A stretch of DNA of 64,000 bases from Candidatus Defluviibacillus avedoerensis (lineage in GTDB: Bacteria; Pseudomonadota; Gammaproteobacteria; Burkholderiales; Burkholderiaceae_C), in assembly GCA_016703665.1 (NCBI GenBank), contig JADJBS010000011.1, positions 62,001-126,000 on the forward strand. The letters are read 5' to 3'. The translations under genes and the position numbers were made by a program. Positions 35,273 through 44,533 of this stretch are shown here, in pieces. The notes beneath the pieces were generated by a model, which was not told the DNA's origin, did no database searches, and saw nothing but the letters and a program-made list of their open reading frames with translations. The stretch's first letter is position 1; each line of letters begins with the position of its first letter.

Positions 35273-35432
35273 GTTGGCTATACTAGAGCGGATTACAGGG
35301 GAGCAGGGGTACAACCCCATTTCAAACGGGGTGAATCGCTATCTGCCGTGAATTGAATTTTGCGCTTATCGCAAAGCTGGCATGCATTAGTTGCTACAAA
35401 ATAAAGAGCGAAATAGAAGTGTTGCAGAATTG

Positions 35433-35846
35433 TCAATGACTGGCACAGCCCTGACCAGTCTTGACCGCCATCGGTGCATCGCGGGACACCCCTGCCGTAA
35501 TCAGCTTGGCCTCGTAATCAGCCCATAGCCGATCTTGTTCGGAGCCTAAAAAGTAAAGGTAATCCCACGAAAAAATGCCGCTCTCATGCCCGTCTGAAAA
35601 CACCGGTTTGATCGCGTAATTGCCAACGGGTTCGAGCTCAATCAAGCCAACGTCCCGTTTCCCCGTCTGCAAGACTTCCTGGCCAGGGCCATGACCCTGT
35701 ACTTCTGCCGAAGGGGAATAGACGCGCATCAATTCAAACGGAATCCGGTAGCACGCGCCATCGGAAAAATTGATTTCCAGGACGCGCGACTTGGCGTGTA
35801 CCGTCAGGGATTGAGGGCTTGGGGTAGTTGTTGTCAGTCCGGCCAT
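35433..35846 (-). CDS. DUF971 domain-containing protein
   Basis: 137 residues. It carries the DUF971 pattern: LTVHAKSRVLEINFSDGACYRIPFELMRVYSPSAEV (residues about 14-48), a polar insertion, then VGLIELEPVGNYAIKPVFSDGHESGIFSWDYLYFLG (66-101). This fold resembles the N-terminal domain of gamma-butyrobetaine hydroxylases and has been linked to iron-sulfur carriers, but its role here is unproven. It is the usual upstream neighbour of ubiE; the 160-base gap between them holds an AT-rich patch and no other gene. Confidence 0.88.
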   Translation of the reverse strand: MAGLTTTTPSPQSLTVHAKSRVLEINFSDGACYRIPFELMRVYSPSAEVQGHGPGQEVLQTGKRDVGLIELEPVGNYAIKPVFSDGHESGIFSWDYLYFLGSEQDRLWADYEAKLITAGVSRDAPMAVKTGQGCASH

Positions 35847-35879
35847 AGATTGGGATGAAGGGTAGCGTTATTTCACAGC

Positions 35880-37505
35880 TCAGAACTTGGCTGTCAGGTT
35901 GACGTGCAGCTTCTGGTCGCCCTTTTTGGGTGAAACAGAGTTTATCGTTTGCGGCACCACACTGCCCTTGACCACATAACCGTAGTCCAACCCGAGCGTC
36001 GCCCATTGGGTACCATAGCGTAGTCCCAGCCCCGTACTGGCCAAGCTGTCATTCGCAGGTTTGCTGGTGCCATTGACATGGTTGTTCGACAGCCAGCCTG
36101 CATCGACGAAACCCAGCAGGCGCAGGCCAGAGGTCAACTCAGGCGTGGTAATTTCCAGCGCAGTGGACAGACCACGGTCTCCAGCAACGGGACGCTCAGT
36201 CGTTCCCCTTACTGAAGCGACGCCACCCACGCCAAACTGTTCGCCGGCTATCAACGCGTCACCACTGTATTGCAAGGCACTGCGAACTGACCACTGCCAA
36301 TTGCCAGTAAGGTTTGAAAGGTAGTTCACATTGCCACGCAGGGCTTTCCATCGGACGTTGTTGATTCTGGGGTCTTCGCTCTGGTAGGCAAGCAGAGTAT
36401 TGCCCTCTCCACCCACCAGATTCGTCGCCAGATCAAGGTTGTAGCTTAACAACGAACGGTCCGCGTCGTGTCGGGCTGCGTAGCCCAGGGATATCTGGCG
36501 GCTACGACGCACCAGTTGCCCAACGATCGTAATGCCGTTGAGTTGCGATGGATCAAATACTTTGTCATCCACTCCAAACGTAACATAGCTACGGTAGCCC
36601 TTTTGTGGAACCAGGTAGTGGGTGTAATTCACACTGGCCGTCCGTCCGGCGCCTGTGCTGGTAAAAGTCCCGAAGCTGCCTACTACGTCTGATCGCGTAT
36701 AACTGGCCCCCATCACCCCCCCCAGGCTGTAAAGAGGCATCCTGTATGACAAACCCAACTGCTTCACATTGGAAGAGTGCTCAAGCGAGGTCGTGTAGGC
36801 AGCAGAAAACTGGTGATCCAGCTTCAGCATGTTGCTGTGCGTGGCAGCAACCGTGAACCGGTCTTGACCCGTCGCTGCAGAACCATTGTTGTTGATACCT
36901 GCCGTTAAATTCCAGAGTCGGGTTTCCTTTACCAGAATACTGGCATCCACCTTGTCAGATTCGGCAGACTCCTTGACACCGAGTTGAATCTGTTTGCCCT
37001 GGTTCTCATTGGCGATCGCCGTTTGAACTGCTAGACGCTTGAAATTGGGAGTACTGCCTATTTGCAGGTCCGGCAGACTGCGAAGGATGTTTGCCTCGTC
37101 ATACAAAGAGGCCCCCTCGACCTTCACGCTGGCCACGGAAAAGTGAACGATAGTCAGCAGAACCGTGTCACCCACGCTTTGTGGAGACAAGGCCACCCTG
37201 TGCAGACCAAAACCCCTGTCGCGCATGGCCGTTTCCAGCGCGGTGGCAGCCTGCTGCAAGGTTTCGAGTGTGGCGTCGGCTCGGACATAGGGAGCCAGCA
37301 CTTGGGCGGCCTGCACCTCACCCAAGGGGTTTTCGCCCACCAATCGAAAACCTTTGACAGCGAACCGGGGCGCAGGCACGGTAGCCACTTCAGCCGGAGG
37401 CGCAGGCTGTGCACGGGCTGACAAACCCGTCATTGCAAAGGCGGAAATGGCCACAGCAGCCATCAGGCACGTAGATCGAAGTGCTTTTTTCATGGCTATC
37501 TGCAT
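35880..37505 (-). CDS. TpsB-type outer-membrane transporter (ShlB/FhaC/HecB family)
   Basis: 541 residues (537 from the alternative ATG at 37493, MKKALRSTCLM). A signal peptide ends at about residue 32 (SARAQ), then a Pro/Ala linker, a POTRA_2 domain (RFAVKGFRLVGENPLGEVQAA, about 47-120), a second POTRA-like part (VASVKVEGASLYDE), and a 16-strand-type beta barrel ending in Phe (NLTAKF). The ShlB signature VRGTTERPVAGDRGL lies near 420. Such proteins export a large TpsA partner across the outer membrane. No TpsA gene is in this window. The gene overlaps the end of the FecR-domain gene, so the two work together. Confidence 0.9.
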   Translation of the reverse strand: MQIAMKKALRSTCLMAAVAISAFAMTGLSARAQPAPPAEVATVPAPRFAVKGFRLVGENPLGEVQAAQVLAPYVRADATLETLQQAATALETAMRDRGFGLHRVALSPQSVGDTVLLTIVHFSVASVKVEGASLYDEANILRSLPDLQIGSTPNFKRLAVQTAIANENQGKQIQLGVKESAESDKVDASILVKETRLWNLTAGINNNGSAATGQDRFTVAATHSNMLKLDHQFSAAYTTSLEHSSNVKQLGLSYRMPLYSLGGVMGASYTRSDVVGSFGTFTSTGAGRTASVNYTHYLVPQKGYRSYVTFGVDDKVFDPSQLNGITIVGQLVRRSRQISLGYAARHDADRSLLSYNLDLATNLVGGEGNTLLAYQSEDPRINNVRWKALRGNVNYLSNLTGNWQWSVRSALQYSGDALIAGEQFGVGGVASVRGTTERPVAGDRGLSTALEITTPELTSGLRLLGFVDAGWLSNNHVNGTSKPANDSLASTGLGLRYGTQWATLGLDYGYVVKGSVVPQTINSVSPKKGDQKLHVNLTAKF

Positions 37506-38920
37506 TGATTGACGGTACGAAGGTTCAGCTCATCCAGAACAGCAGTGAGGGCTGCGTTGCGTGAACCAGGCAAAGGAGTCCGATCAAAATCGATGAATCG
37601 CGGAATGATGCCAGGTCGGTCAGTAAAACCCTGCTGACTGACGTACCCTGCCTCGCCACGTCCAAGCTGCAAGGTTTCCCGCTCTGAAACAATCTCGAGA
37701 TGGCCATCGCGAACAAATACATACAGACCCAATAGGTTTTCTGACGCATTGTTGCTTTCAAAAAGCGGCTTGTTGTCCACGGATACCTCGTCAGGCCGCG
37801 GCAACTGGTTCAGCGGCGTCACGCTCAATGGTGTTACACCCGTTGCGCCCACAAAGAGCCCCTGCCCAGCTACGAGCAATTGAGGAGTTGCATTGAACTG
37901 CACCACTTGCGGATCAGGCGTAACCTCAATGGTGCCCAGCCAACTGAAGACAGAGCAACCGTTATCTGCACAGTCAAGATCCAGACCGGTGCCGCGAATG
38001 CCCACAGTCGCGGTCGGCGTATTGAACAGCACATTGCGGCTATTGGCCTTGCTGACAAGGCCCGTCAATGCACGGAGCGATCCGCGCAACAAAGACACCA
38101 GAAAGCGCCCCTCTTTGGCGTTATTCGCGTCAAAAACAAAATGATCAACCCTAAAACGCGTTGCAGATCCCAGAGTGATCCGGCTATCGTCGCGAAACGC
38201 CAAAACGGCACGCGTGCCCGGCTCTGTCTCCACCACGTCACCTGGATACACCGCCCCTCCCTTGACCATAACCCGACGCTGGCCACTGGCATCGATCGCA
38301 CTCAACCCGCCTTCCAGAGTCACCACTTTTGCACTGGCCTGAATGGCGTTTGGGCGTCCCCCATCTTGTACCTTGGCCGATTCAGCAGCGCAGTCAGCAT
38401 TGCAAAGGCGCATGTCGAAATCAGTGCCACGGATGCCCACAGTAGCAGTAGCTGTCTGGACTTTGGCTGCTCCCGGGGCATTCTTGGTCAGTAGACCAGT
38501 CAGTGTTCGCAGGCCACCGCGTACCAGACTGAGCAGCATGCTGTTGTCGCTGGCATTGGGCTGGTAGCGGTATTGCTGAACCAGCATTTCTGAGTTTGGC
38601 CGAACTGTCATTCGAGTGCCGTCCTGCAAAGCCACAATCGCAGTTGCGCCCTCTGCAGTCGTCAGGCGGTCTCCCTCAGCCAAAGCAAGACCTTTACCCA
38701 GCACGCGTGGTGCCTGCCCAGGCAATTGGGCCAAACCTGCGCCCCGCACATACTCGACTTGGCCGATAGGATTGGCGCTGCTTTGAGCCCAGGTAAGTTC
38801 TGGCATCACTGCAGCCAGGAAAGCCAGGGACAGCAGCCATCGAACATGGCGTGCAGTGCAGACCATCTGTCCGTCTTTGCGTTTCATGAATCTATCCATT
38901 CGTAACGTCCCAATCGACAT
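37496..38920 (-). CDS. exported protein with two tandem FecR domains
   Basis: 474 residues from the longest frame; the ATG at codon 12 (MKRKDGQM) is a better start, having GGATAG six bases upstream. A signal peptide ends near residue 46 (TWAQ). Two FecR domains follow, about 75-190 and 225-335, each with a GD-x(n)-A(I/L)VAL/LAF-DGTR strand pattern and an identical TATVGIRGT turn. The C-terminal part is unique. There is no membrane helix, so it is probably periplasmic or surface-bound, unlike classical FecR anti-sigma proteins. No sigma factor or TonB receptor is next to it; it is paired with a TpsB transporter, a partnership seen in other proteobacteria. Confidence 0.85.
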   Translation of the reverse strand: MSIGTLRMDRFMKRKDGQMVCTARHVRWLLSLAFLAAVMPELTWAQSSANPIGQVEYVRGAGLAQLPGQAPRVLGKGLALAEGDRLTTAEGATAIVALQDGTRMTVRPNSEMLVQQYRYQPNASDNSMLLSLVRGGLRTLTGLLTKNAPGAAKVQTATATVGIRGTDFDMRLCNADCAAESAKVQDGGRPNAIQASAKVVTLEGGLSAIDASGQRRVMVKGGAVYPGDVVETEPGTRAVLAFRDDSRITLGSATRFRVDHFVFDANNAKEGRFLVSLLRGSLRALTGLVSKANSRNVLFNTPTATVGIRGTGLDLDCADNGCSVFSWLGTIEVTPDPQVVQFNATPQLLVAGQGLFVGATGVTPLSVTPLNQLPRPDEVSVDNKPLFESNNASENLLGLYVFVRDGHLEIVSERETLQLGRGEAGYVSQQGFTDRPGIIPRFIDFDRTPLPGSRNAALTAVLDELNLRTVNQCR

Positions 38921-38945
38921 CCTCAGACTTTAGGGTGTTTTGGTC

Positions 38946-38960
38946 CAGACTGACAGTCTG
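38946..38960. promoter_or_regulatory. perfect inverted repeat upstream of the FecR-TpsB operon
   Basis: CAGACT-GAC-AGTCTG, a perfect 6-bp dyad with a three-base centre, lies 26 bases upstream of the longest start of the FecR gene. Two related AGACTTT words flank it (near 38929 and 38980). It may be an operator; no regulator is identified. Confidence 0.4.
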
Positions 38961-39071
38961 AAACCCCCGTCAAGCCCTAAGACTTTGGTACAACGTTGCA
39001 AATTCTGCACTTAAACAGCAGCTCCATTGCCCATTTTTAGGGTTTGGACGTTCAGGATACAACAGTCAGCT

Positions 39072-42000
39072 TTATACAAGAACCCGCTCAATGCCACCCT
39101 GGTTTGCTTTTGCCACGTACTCTGGCATCCAGTTTTCGCCAAGAATTTTGTTCGCCATTTCGACAACGATGTAGTCAGTTTGCATCAAACCACTCTGTAA
39201 ATCTTGGCCGTAGCGCGACAAACCGGTCAAGCAAGCGGGGCAACTGGTCAACATTTTCACGTTGTCATTTGGCGCCAATTTGTCTGCATGGACTTGCCGC
39301 AATTCGGTCTCATTGCGAAGTAGCTCGATTTCCTTGCGAAAGCGCACCTGTGTCGAAATGTCAGGACGACCGGCCGCCAAAGTACCCGCAGTTCCGCAGC
39401 AGCGCTCGCTGGCCACGACAGCGTTGCCCACCAAAGCTTTGACCGTTTTCATTGGATCTCTCTGCTTCATCGGACTGTGGCAAGGGTCGTGATACAGATA
39501 GGCGCCTTGCTGGGCGTCAGGCAAAGTGATGCCTTTTTCGAGCAAGTATTCATGAATATCGATGATGCGGCAGCCCGGAAATATTTCATTGAACTGGTAG
39601 CCTTGCAACTGGTCGTAGCATGTGCCACAACTTACTACCACGGTCTTGATGTCCAAGTAGTTAACCGTATTGGCCACGCGATGGAACAGTACACGGTTGT
39701 CCGTAATCAGTTTCTCCGCCTTGTCAAACTGGCCCGCACCACGCTGGGGGTAGCCACAGCACAGGTACCCGGGTGGCAGTACTGTTTGCACACCTGCATG
39801 CCAAAGCATGGCCTGAGTCGCCAAACCGACTTGGCTGAACATGCGCTCGGAGCCGCATCCGGGAAAGTAAAACACAGCCTCCGTCTCTGCCGTGGTCGCC
39901 TGAGGATCGCGCAGGATGGGCACGTAGTTGGGGTCTTCAATGTCCAACAGTTTGCGCGCGGTCTGTTTGGGCAAGCCGCCTGGCATCTTCTTGTTGACAA
40001 AGTGGATGACCTGCTCTTTGATCGGCGCAGCCCCTATACTGGCTGGCGGTGCTTTGGTTTGCTTGTTGACAAAGGCTTTGAGCAACGTGTTAGCCAGATT
40101 GACCGCCTTGCCACCCCAATCCAGTAGCAGGGTGCGCAGTACAGAGATTGCCAGTGGATTGCGTGTATTCAGCAACAGCATGGCCATACTGGCCGCCGGG
40201 CGAACACTTTTCTGACCCATCTTGCGCAGCAGGTTGCGCATGTTCATGGACACGTCGCCAAAGTCGATCTTCACCGGGCAAGGTGTCAGGCATTTGTGGC
40301 ACACCGTGCAATGATCGGCCACGTCTTCAAATTCTTCCCAATGCTTGATGGACACACCCCGGCGGGTTTGCTCTTCGTAAAGGAAAGCTTCCACCAACAG
40401 CGAAGTTGCCAATATCTTGTTGCGCGGACTGTAGAGCAGATTGGCACGCGGCACATGCGTTGCGCACACGGGTTTACATTTACCGCAGCGCAAGCAGTCC
40501 TTGACGGAGTCGGCAATCGCGCCGATGTCGCTTTGCTGCATGATGAGCGATTCATGCCCCATTAATCCAAAGCTGGGCGTGTAGGCATTGGTTAAGTCCG
40601 AATGCATCCCCATATGCTCCGTTTTTCGGAGCAATTTACCCTTATTGAATCTGCCTAAAGGATCAATTCGAGCCTTGTAATCAGCGAAGGGTTGAAGCTC
40701 AGCATCGCTCATGAACTCCATTTTGGTAATGCCAATACCGTGCTCACCAGAGATCACGCCGTCCAAGCTGCGCGCCAACTCCATGATGCGACCGACCGCC
40801 TCGTGCGCGGTCTGCAGCATCTCGTAGTTGTCGCTGTTGACAGGGATATTGGTATGCACATTGCCGTCCCCCGCATGCATGTGTAAAGCCACCCATACGC
40901 GGCCTTTAAGAACGCGCTGATGAATGGCGTTGCATTCGTCCATCAACGGTTTGTAGATGGCGCCTGTGAACAGTTCGGCCAGCGGCGCACGCAGTTGCGT
41001 CTTCCAGCTGGCGCGCAATTCATGCGATTGCAACTGGGGGAAGAGGCTATCGGCCTGCTGCAACCAGCCGCGCCAAAGCTCAGCACAGTTGCTGATCAAC
41101 TGGCAAGCCTGCAGGCCACGCTCGGCCAGCACCTCGGCAGATGGAATTTCGCTGGAGTCATCACCCTTGCCCAGCGGCAAATTGCCCTGGCTGAAAAAAG
41201 CTTGCAGCTCGTCACACAGCTTAAGTTTGTTGCGCAATGAAAGTTCGATGTTGATGCGTTCTATCCCGTCTGTGTACTCTGCCATGCGCGGCAACGGAAT
41301 CACCACGTCTTCATTGACCTTGAAGGCATTGGTATGACGTGAAATGGCAGCCGTCTTTTTACGGTCCAACCAGAACTTCTTGCGTGCTTCAGCGCTGACA
41401 GCCACAAAGCCCTCGCCACTGCGCGAGTTGGCTAGGCGAACCACTTCAGACGTTGCCTTGGCCACGGCATCGGCATCGTCCCCAGCAACGTCACCCACCA
41501 ATACCATCTTAGGCAGACCACCACGCTTGCTCTTGGTGGCGTAGCCCACGGCCTTGAGGTAGCGGTCGTCCAGGTGTTCCAGTCCCGCCAGGACCGTGCC
41601 AGTACGCTTGGTTTCAGAAAACATGAAATCGCGGATCTCGACAATGCTGGGCACTGCGTCTTTGGCGTGTCCAAAGAACTCCAGGCAGACCGTTCGCGTG
41701 TGTGCAGGCATGCGGTGCACAACCCATCGTGCGCTGGTAATCAAACCGTCACAGCCTTCCTTCTGGACGCCGGGTAGTCCACTCAGGAATTTGTCAGTCA
41801 CATCTTTGCCCAAGCCCTCCTTGCGAAAGCTCGGCCCTGATATATCCAGCCGTTCAGCGCGAAGTGGGGTCTTCCCGTCGGCCTTGAAATATTGAAGTTC
41901 AAAGCTGGCAACTTCAGCGTCGTGAATCTTGCCCAGGTTGTGGTTGATGCGGGTGACCTCAAGCCATTCCGCCTGCGGAGTCACCATGCGCCAGCTGGCC

Positions 42001-42947
42001 AAATTGTCCAGCGCCGTACCCCAGAGCACCGCCTTTTTGCCACCCGCATTCATGGCAATGTTGCCGCCTACACAGGATGCTTCAGCAGACGTTGGGTCCA
42101 CAGCAAACACGTAGCCCGCACGCTCGGCTGCGTCGGCCACGCGTTGTGTTACAACCCCGGCTTCAGTCCACACAGTGGCTACATCTTGGGCCACACCGGG
42201 CAGCTTGCGAAGCTCCACCTCGGTCATGGCTTCGAGCTTTTCGGTGTTGATGACAGCACTGTTCCAGGTCAGGGGGATCGCGCCACCGGTGTAGCCAGTA
42301 CCGCCGCCGCGTGGAATGATGGTCATCTCAAGTTCAAAGCAAATCCTGACCAGTTCGGCCATTTCGGCCTCAGTGTCTGGCGTCAGCACAACAAACGGAT
42401 ATTCCACGCGCCAATCTGTCGCATCCGTCACATGGCTGACTCGGCTTAAAGCATCAAACTTGATATTGTCTTTGGCTGTCACCCGCCTCAGTGCGCTGGT
42501 TGCCTTGCGACGCAACGCTGCCATCTCAGCAAATTCGGCGTCAAATTTGTCAATGGCTTTGGTCGCTAGCGTCAGTAACTCGGCAACCAGGGCATCGCGC
42601 TCGGCATCGGTTTGGGGGGTGCGACGCTTTTGCACTTCGCCCAGGCGGTGATGCAATGCATCCACCAACTGACGGCGACGTTTGGGGTTGTCAAGCAGGT
42701 CATCCTGCAAATACGGGTTACGCTGCACTACCCAGATGTCACCCAGAATCTCGTACAGCATGCGCGCAGAACGCCCGGTCCGACGCTCACCACGCAGCTG
42801 ACTGGCCAGAGACCAAGCACGCTCGCCTAGTAGGCGGATCACAATCTCCCGGTCAGAGAAACTGGTGTAGTTGTAGGGTATTTCGCGCAGGCGAGGCGCT
42901 TCGCTGGCTGTGGCCAGAAGGTGGTTGAGCGAGGTAGGAGCGTTCAT
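39072..42947 (-). CDS. large FAD- and 4Fe-4S-containing oxidoreductase (DUF3683, D-lactate dehydrogenase-like)
   Basis: 1291 residues from the ATG at 42947. Domains in order: an N-terminal DUF3683 region (about 1-140, REIPYNYTSFSDREIVIRLLG); a FAD_binding_4 domain (VSHVTDATDWRVEYPFVVLTPDTEAEM, IPRGGGTGYTGGAIPL); a FAD-oxidase C domain (VWVALHMHAGDGNVHTNIPV, SGEHGIGITKMEFM near 765); two 4Fe-4S clusters (CLRCGKCKPVCATHVP, CTVCHKCLTPCPVKIDFG); and two cysteine-rich CCG-type segments (FYFPGCGSERMFS; VVSCGTCYDQL; CCGTAGT). It is like GlcD, GlcF and a ferredoxin fused in one chain, so it should oxidise a 2-hydroxyacid and pass electrons to the quinone pool. The substrate is not known. Confidence 0.9.
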   Translation of the reverse strand: MNAPTSLNHLLATASEAPRLREIPYNYTSFSDREIVIRLLGERAWSLASQLRGERRTGRSARMLYEILGDIWVVQRNPYLQDDLLDNPKRRRQLVDALHHRLGEVQKRRTPQTDAERDALVAELLTLATKAIDKFDAEFAEMAALRRKATSALRRVTAKDNIKFDALSRVSHVTDATDWRVEYPFVVLTPDTEAEMAELVRICFELEMTIIPRGGGTGYTGGAIPLTWNSAVINTEKLEAMTEVELRKLPGVAQDVATVWTEAGVVTQRVADAAERAGYVFAVDPTSAEASCVGGNIAMNAGGKKAVLWGTALDNLASWRMVTPQAEWLEVTRINHNLGKIHDAEVASFELQYFKADGKTPLRAERLDISGPSFRKEGLGKDVTDKFLSGLPGVQKEGCDGLITSARWVVHRMPAHTRTVCLEFFGHAKDAVPSIVEIRDFMFSETKRTGTVLAGLEHLDDRYLKAVGYATKSKRGGLPKMVLVGDVAGDDADAVAKATSEVVRLANSRSGEGFVAVSAEARKKFWLDRKKTAAISRHTNAFKVNEDVVIPLPRMAEYTDGIERINIELSLRNKLKLCDELQAFFSQGNLPLGKGDDSSEIPSAEVLAERGLQACQLISNCAELWRGWLQQADSLFPQLQSHELRASWKTQLRAPLAELFTGAIYKPLMDECNAIHQRVLKGRVWVALHMHAGDGNVHTNIPVNSDNYEMLQTAHEAVGRIMELARSLDGVISGEHGIGITKMEFMSDAELQPFADYKARIDPLGRFNKGKLLRKTEHMGMHSDLTNAYTPSFGLMGHESLIMQQSDIGAIADSVKDCLRCGKCKPVCATHVPRANLLYSPRNKILATSLLVEAFLYEEQTRRGVSIKHWEEFEDVADHCTVCHKCLTPCPVKIDFGDVSMNMRNLLRKMGQKSVRPAASMAMLLLNTRNPLAISVLRTLLLDWGGKAVNLANTLLKAFVNKQTKAPPASIGAAPIKEQVIHFVNKKMPGGLPKQTARKLLDIEDPNYVPILRDPQATTAETEAVFYFPGCGSERMFSQVGLATQAMLWHAGVQTVLPPGYLCCGYPQRGAGQFDKAEKLITDNRVLFHRVANTVNYLDIKTVVVSCGTCYDQLQGYQFNEIFPGCRIIDIHEYLLEKGITLPDAQQGAYLYHDPCHSPMKQRDPMKTVKALVGNAVVASERCCGTAGTLAAGRPDISTQVRFRKEIELLRNETELRQVHADKLAPNDNVKMLTSCPACLTGLSRYGQDLQSGLMQTDYIVVEMANKILGENWMPEYVAKANQGGIERVLV

Positions 42948-43119
42948 CGTGTTCTGAATAGGCTCAGCCAGAACTGAATTGAGAACCGTTCCCGACTGAG
43001 GAGCGATGTTACCGCAGTGCAGCAAAATTGAACATCCGCCGCGAATATACCGGCGTCAATGGCGCGGAACTCATGGAAACCCCCCTGAATTCAACGCTGC
43101 AAATCGGTGTTAAATCGTG

Positions 43120-43170
43120 CTGTCATAGCAATGTCACGATTTCGTCATCAATTTGTTGCTGATCTGTCAT
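43120..43170 (+). promoter_or_regulatory. extended Pho box (PhoB operator) of the ugp operon
   Basis: Five heptamers start at 43120, 43131, 43142, 43153 and 43164, an exact 11-base period: CTGTCAT, ATGTCAC, TCGTCAT, TTGTTGC, CTGTCAT, separated by four-base spacers. The PhoB consensus is a pair of CTGTCAT-like repeats at this spacing. A weak -10 like TAAGCT is at 43181, ten bases after the last repeat, where a Pho box replaces the -35. The array is 43 bases upstream of the ugpB ATG. Confidence 0.85.
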
Positions 43171-43213
43171 CCTAGCGGTCTAAGCTGGGCCATTTTCAAT
43201 CTTTGGAGTTGTC

Positions 43214-44518
43214 ATGAAGTTCAAACTTGCCGCCTTGGCATTCGCAGCCGTTGCATCAAGCAGCGCACAAGCCCAATCCGAAATTCAGTGGTGGCATTCG
43301 ATGGGAGGCGCACTCGGAGAATGGGTGAATGACTTGGCCAAGGATTTCAACGCCACACAAAAAGATTACAAAATTGTGCCGGTCTTCAAAGGCAGCTACG
43401 ACGAGTCCATGACCGCCGCCATTGCCGCATTCCGTGCGGGCAACGCCCCTCATATTCTGCAGGTGTTTGAAGTGGGCACAGCGACCATGATGGCTTCCAA
43501 AGGAGCAATCAAGCCCGTGGGTGAAGTGATGAAAGAAGGCGGTCAGAAATTTGATCAGAACGCCTATGTGCCAGCTGTGGCTGGCTACTACACTGCTCCC
43601 AATGGTGAAATGCTGAGCTTCCCATTCAACAGTTCCACCCCTGTTTTCCACTACAACAAAGACGCATTCAAGGCCGCAGGTCTGGACCCAGAGAAACCAC
43701 CAACAACTTGGCCTGAAGTAGCGTTGGCTGCAGCCAAGCTCAAAGCAAGCGGACACAAGTGCCCGTTTACCACCAGCTGGATCAGCTGGACTCAACTGGA
43801 ATCTTTCTCCGCCTGGCATAACACTGAATTCGCCTCCAAAGGCAATGGGATGAAGGGACTGGATGCCCGTCTAAGCTTCAATACACCACTGCACCTTCGT
43901 CATATTGAGAACCTGGCCAACATGGCCAAGCAAGGCCTGTTTGTGTACAAAGGCCGTGGCAATGCGGGGGATCCCACCTTTGTCTCTGGTGAATGCGCCA
44001 TGATGACGGGCTCATCTGCGCTATATGGCAACGTGGTTCGCAATGGCAAGTTCGGCTATGGCATTGGCACATTGCCCTATTACCCCGATGTCGAAGGTGC
44101 GCCGCAAAATACCGTGATTGGCGGGGCCAGCCTGTGGGTCATGTCTGGCAAGAAATCTGCAGAATACAAAGGCGTCGCCCAGTTCTTCAATTACCTGTCC
44201 CAGCCAGACGTCGCAGCCAAGAGTCACCAGCGCACGGGCTACCTGCCTGTGACCAAAGCCTCATTTGAACTCACTGACAAGAGCGGGTTCTACAAGAAAA
44301 ATCCAGGCACTGACGTGTCAGTGACCCAGATGATCCGCAAAACGACAGACAAGTCACGCGGCATCCGCCTGGGCAACTTTGTCCAGATTCGCACCATCAT
44401 TGACGAGGAGCTTGAAGGCGTCTGGAGTGGCAAGAAAGCCCCGAAAGAAGCCATTGACCTGGCCATCAAGCGTGGTAACGAACAGCTTGAACGCTTCCAG
44501 AAAGCCAACAAAGGTTAA
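43214..44518 (+). CDS. ugpB: sn-glycerol-3-phosphate ABC transporter, periplasmic binding protein
   Basis: 434 residues with a signal peptide (MKFKLAALAFAAVASSSAQA). UgpB-type features are IQWWHSMGGALGEWVNDLAKDFNATQKDY after the cleavage site, VPVFKGSYDESMTAAIAAFRAG, AGYYTAPNGEMLSFPFNSSTPVFHYNKDAF near 130 and FSAWHNTEFASKGNG near 195. It captures glycerol-3-phosphate or glycerophosphodiesters. It is the first gene of ugpBAECQ and directly follows the PhoB operator, so phosphate starvation should induce it. Confidence 0.95.
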   Translation: MKFKLAALAFAAVASSSAQAQSEIQWWHSMGGALGEWVNDLAKDFNATQKDYKIVPVFKGSYDESMTAAIAAFRAGNAPHILQVFEVGTATMMASKGAIKPVGEVMKEGGQKFDQNAYVPAVAGYYTAPNGEMLSFPFNSSTPVFHYNKDAFKAAGLDPEKPPTTWPEVALAAAKLKASGHKCPFTTSWISWTQLESFSAWHNTEFASKGNGMKGLDARLSFNTPLHLRHIENLANMAKQGLFVYKGRGNAGDPTFVSGECAMMTGSSALYGNVVRNGKFGYGIGTLPYYPDVEGAPQNTVIGGASLWVMSGKKSAEYKGVAQFFNYLSQPDVAAKSHQRTGYLPVTKASFELTDKSGFYKKNPGTDVSVTQMIRKTTDKSRGIRLGNFVQIRTIIDEELEGVWSGKKAPKEAIDLAIKRGNEQLERFQKANKG

Positions 44519-44533
44519 GGCATCGGTTTGTCC

